Source of the DNA: Candidatus Thorarchaeota archaeon
GTDB lineage: Archaea; Asgardarchaeota; Thorarchaeia; Thorarchaeales; Thorarchaeaceae
Length of the DNA stretch: 5,310 nucleotides
Assembly (NCBI GenBank): GCA_018238825.1
Contig: JABCSP010000177.1
Span: 1-5,310 of the forward strand
Direction of reading: 5' to 3'
Below are positions 5,091 to 5,310 of this stretch, piece after piece; the first letter of the stretch is position 1; every line of letters starts with the position of its first letter. A model generated the notes under the pieces. The model was given only the letters and a program-made list of their open reading frames with translations, was not told the origin of the DNA and ran no database searches. Both the position numbers and the translations under genes were made by a program.

Positions 5091-5114
5091 AGATGGCCTA
5101 AGTTATATCCATCT
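5091..5114. terminator. Inverted repeat at the convergent mch / membrane-protein junction
   Basis: AGATGG (5091-5096) and CCATCT (5109-5114) are exact complements around a 12-base loop, just after the mch stop and across the stop of the converging gene. It could end transcripts from both sides, but the stem is only 6 bp and no T-run follows on either strand. I saw no better terminator here. Confidence 0.2.
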
Positions 5115-5310
5115 CTTGGACTTCCTCAGTTTCGACTTCATCCGCTTTAACAACTACTTCCGCTTTAGGTATAGGATGTTTGAATGCCTGCCAAATCATC
5201 AAGGTACCCAAGAGGGAAATGAAAGCACAGATGATGAAAGTCCATGTGAATCCTCCAGTGAATGGGATAAACCACCCGAAGAATGCAATGAGGGGCATTG
5301 AAATCAGCAT
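5098..5310 (-). CDS. C-terminal end of a multi-spanning membrane protein, probably MFS-type transporter (5' end beyond the window)
   Basis: The last 70 residues of an open frame enter from the right edge and stop at TAG (5100-5098). Two hydrophobic segments are visible: the end of one (LISMPLIAFFGWFIPF, cut by the edge) and a full one ('WTFIICAFISLLGTLMIWQAF'). A 27-residue acidic, charged cytoplasmic-type tail follows (KAEVVVKADEVETEEVQEMD). A 'G.FTWTFIICA..SLLGTL' last helix followed by a short tail is typical of the C-terminal end of major facilitator transporters, but the diagnostic N-terminal motifs are outside, so the family is a guess. The codon ATG at 5310 is at the edge and need not be the start. 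The gene converges on mch, with 10 bp between the stops, and is not part of the C1 operon. Confidence 0.6.
   Translation of the reverse strand: MLISMPLIAFFGWFIPFTGGFTWTFIICAFISLLGTLMIWQAFKHPIPKAEVVVKADEVETEEVQEMDIT

Noticed and set aside
1..5310. Search for an undescribed defence, mobile or RNA system
   Set aside because: No transposase, integrase, reverse transcriptase, nuclease, tRNA, rRNA or structured repeat array was seen; the genes are core C1 enzymes, surface proteins, an LRR protein and a transporter fragment.

Overview
The window looks archaeal. Three genes encode enzymes of the methanofuran/tetrahydromethanopterin (H4MPT) C1 branch: formyltransferase Ftr, the FwdC subunit of formylmethanofuran dehydrogenase, and methenyl-H4MPT cyclohydrolase Mch. 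Most starts carry GGTGA/GGAGG-type ribosome binding sites. Two exported proteins have short signal peptides and many N-glycosylation sequons. DNA is moderately AT-rich by eye. No methanogenesis-specific gene (mcr, mtr) is present, so the pathway could serve methanogenesis, its reversal, or an archaeal Wood-Ljungdahl pathway as in Asgard archaea, Archaeoglobus or Bathyarchaeia. A small leucine-rich-repeat (LRR) protein with the 'IDLSPL..C' repeat style makes an Asgard archaeon (for example a Thorarchaeia-like lineage) my best guess. This is an inference from family memory, not a demonstrated assignment.

Layout. 1-1207 (minus strand): a probable two-gene transcription unit for the cell surface. 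The first gene encodes a DUF4430-like domain with a C-terminal membrane anchor. Six bases later comes a secreted, sequon-rich protein that runs off the left edge. An 18-bp perfect palindrome lies just upstream. 1208-1530: no intact gene, but conceptual translations on the minus strand look like a decayed coding remnant, including a cysteine-rich CxCxxCxC stretch. 1531-2145 (minus): the LRR protein, six 24-residue units. 2244-3140 (minus): ftr. 3141-3267: a divergent promoter region with back-to-back TATA-like boxes. 3268-4137 (plus): fwdC, overlapping mch (4134-5087, plus) by 4 bp (ATGA). 5098-5310 (minus): the 3' end of a multi-spanning membrane protein, probably an MFS-type transporter, converging on mch.

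How the genes work together. FwdC belongs to the complex that converts CO2 plus methanofuran to formyl-methanofuran. Ftr passes the formyl group to H4MPT, and Mch cyclises it to methenyl-H4MPT. The divergent ftr / fwdC-mch arrangement therefore covers three consecutive steps from one intergenic region. The other Fwd/Fmd subunits and the later enzymes (Mtd, Mer, CODH/ACS or Mcr) are outside the window. No RNA genes, mobile elements or CRISPR arrays were seen. The window is mostly explicable; the points most worth checking are the palindromes beside start sites, the surface-protein pair and the coding remnant.
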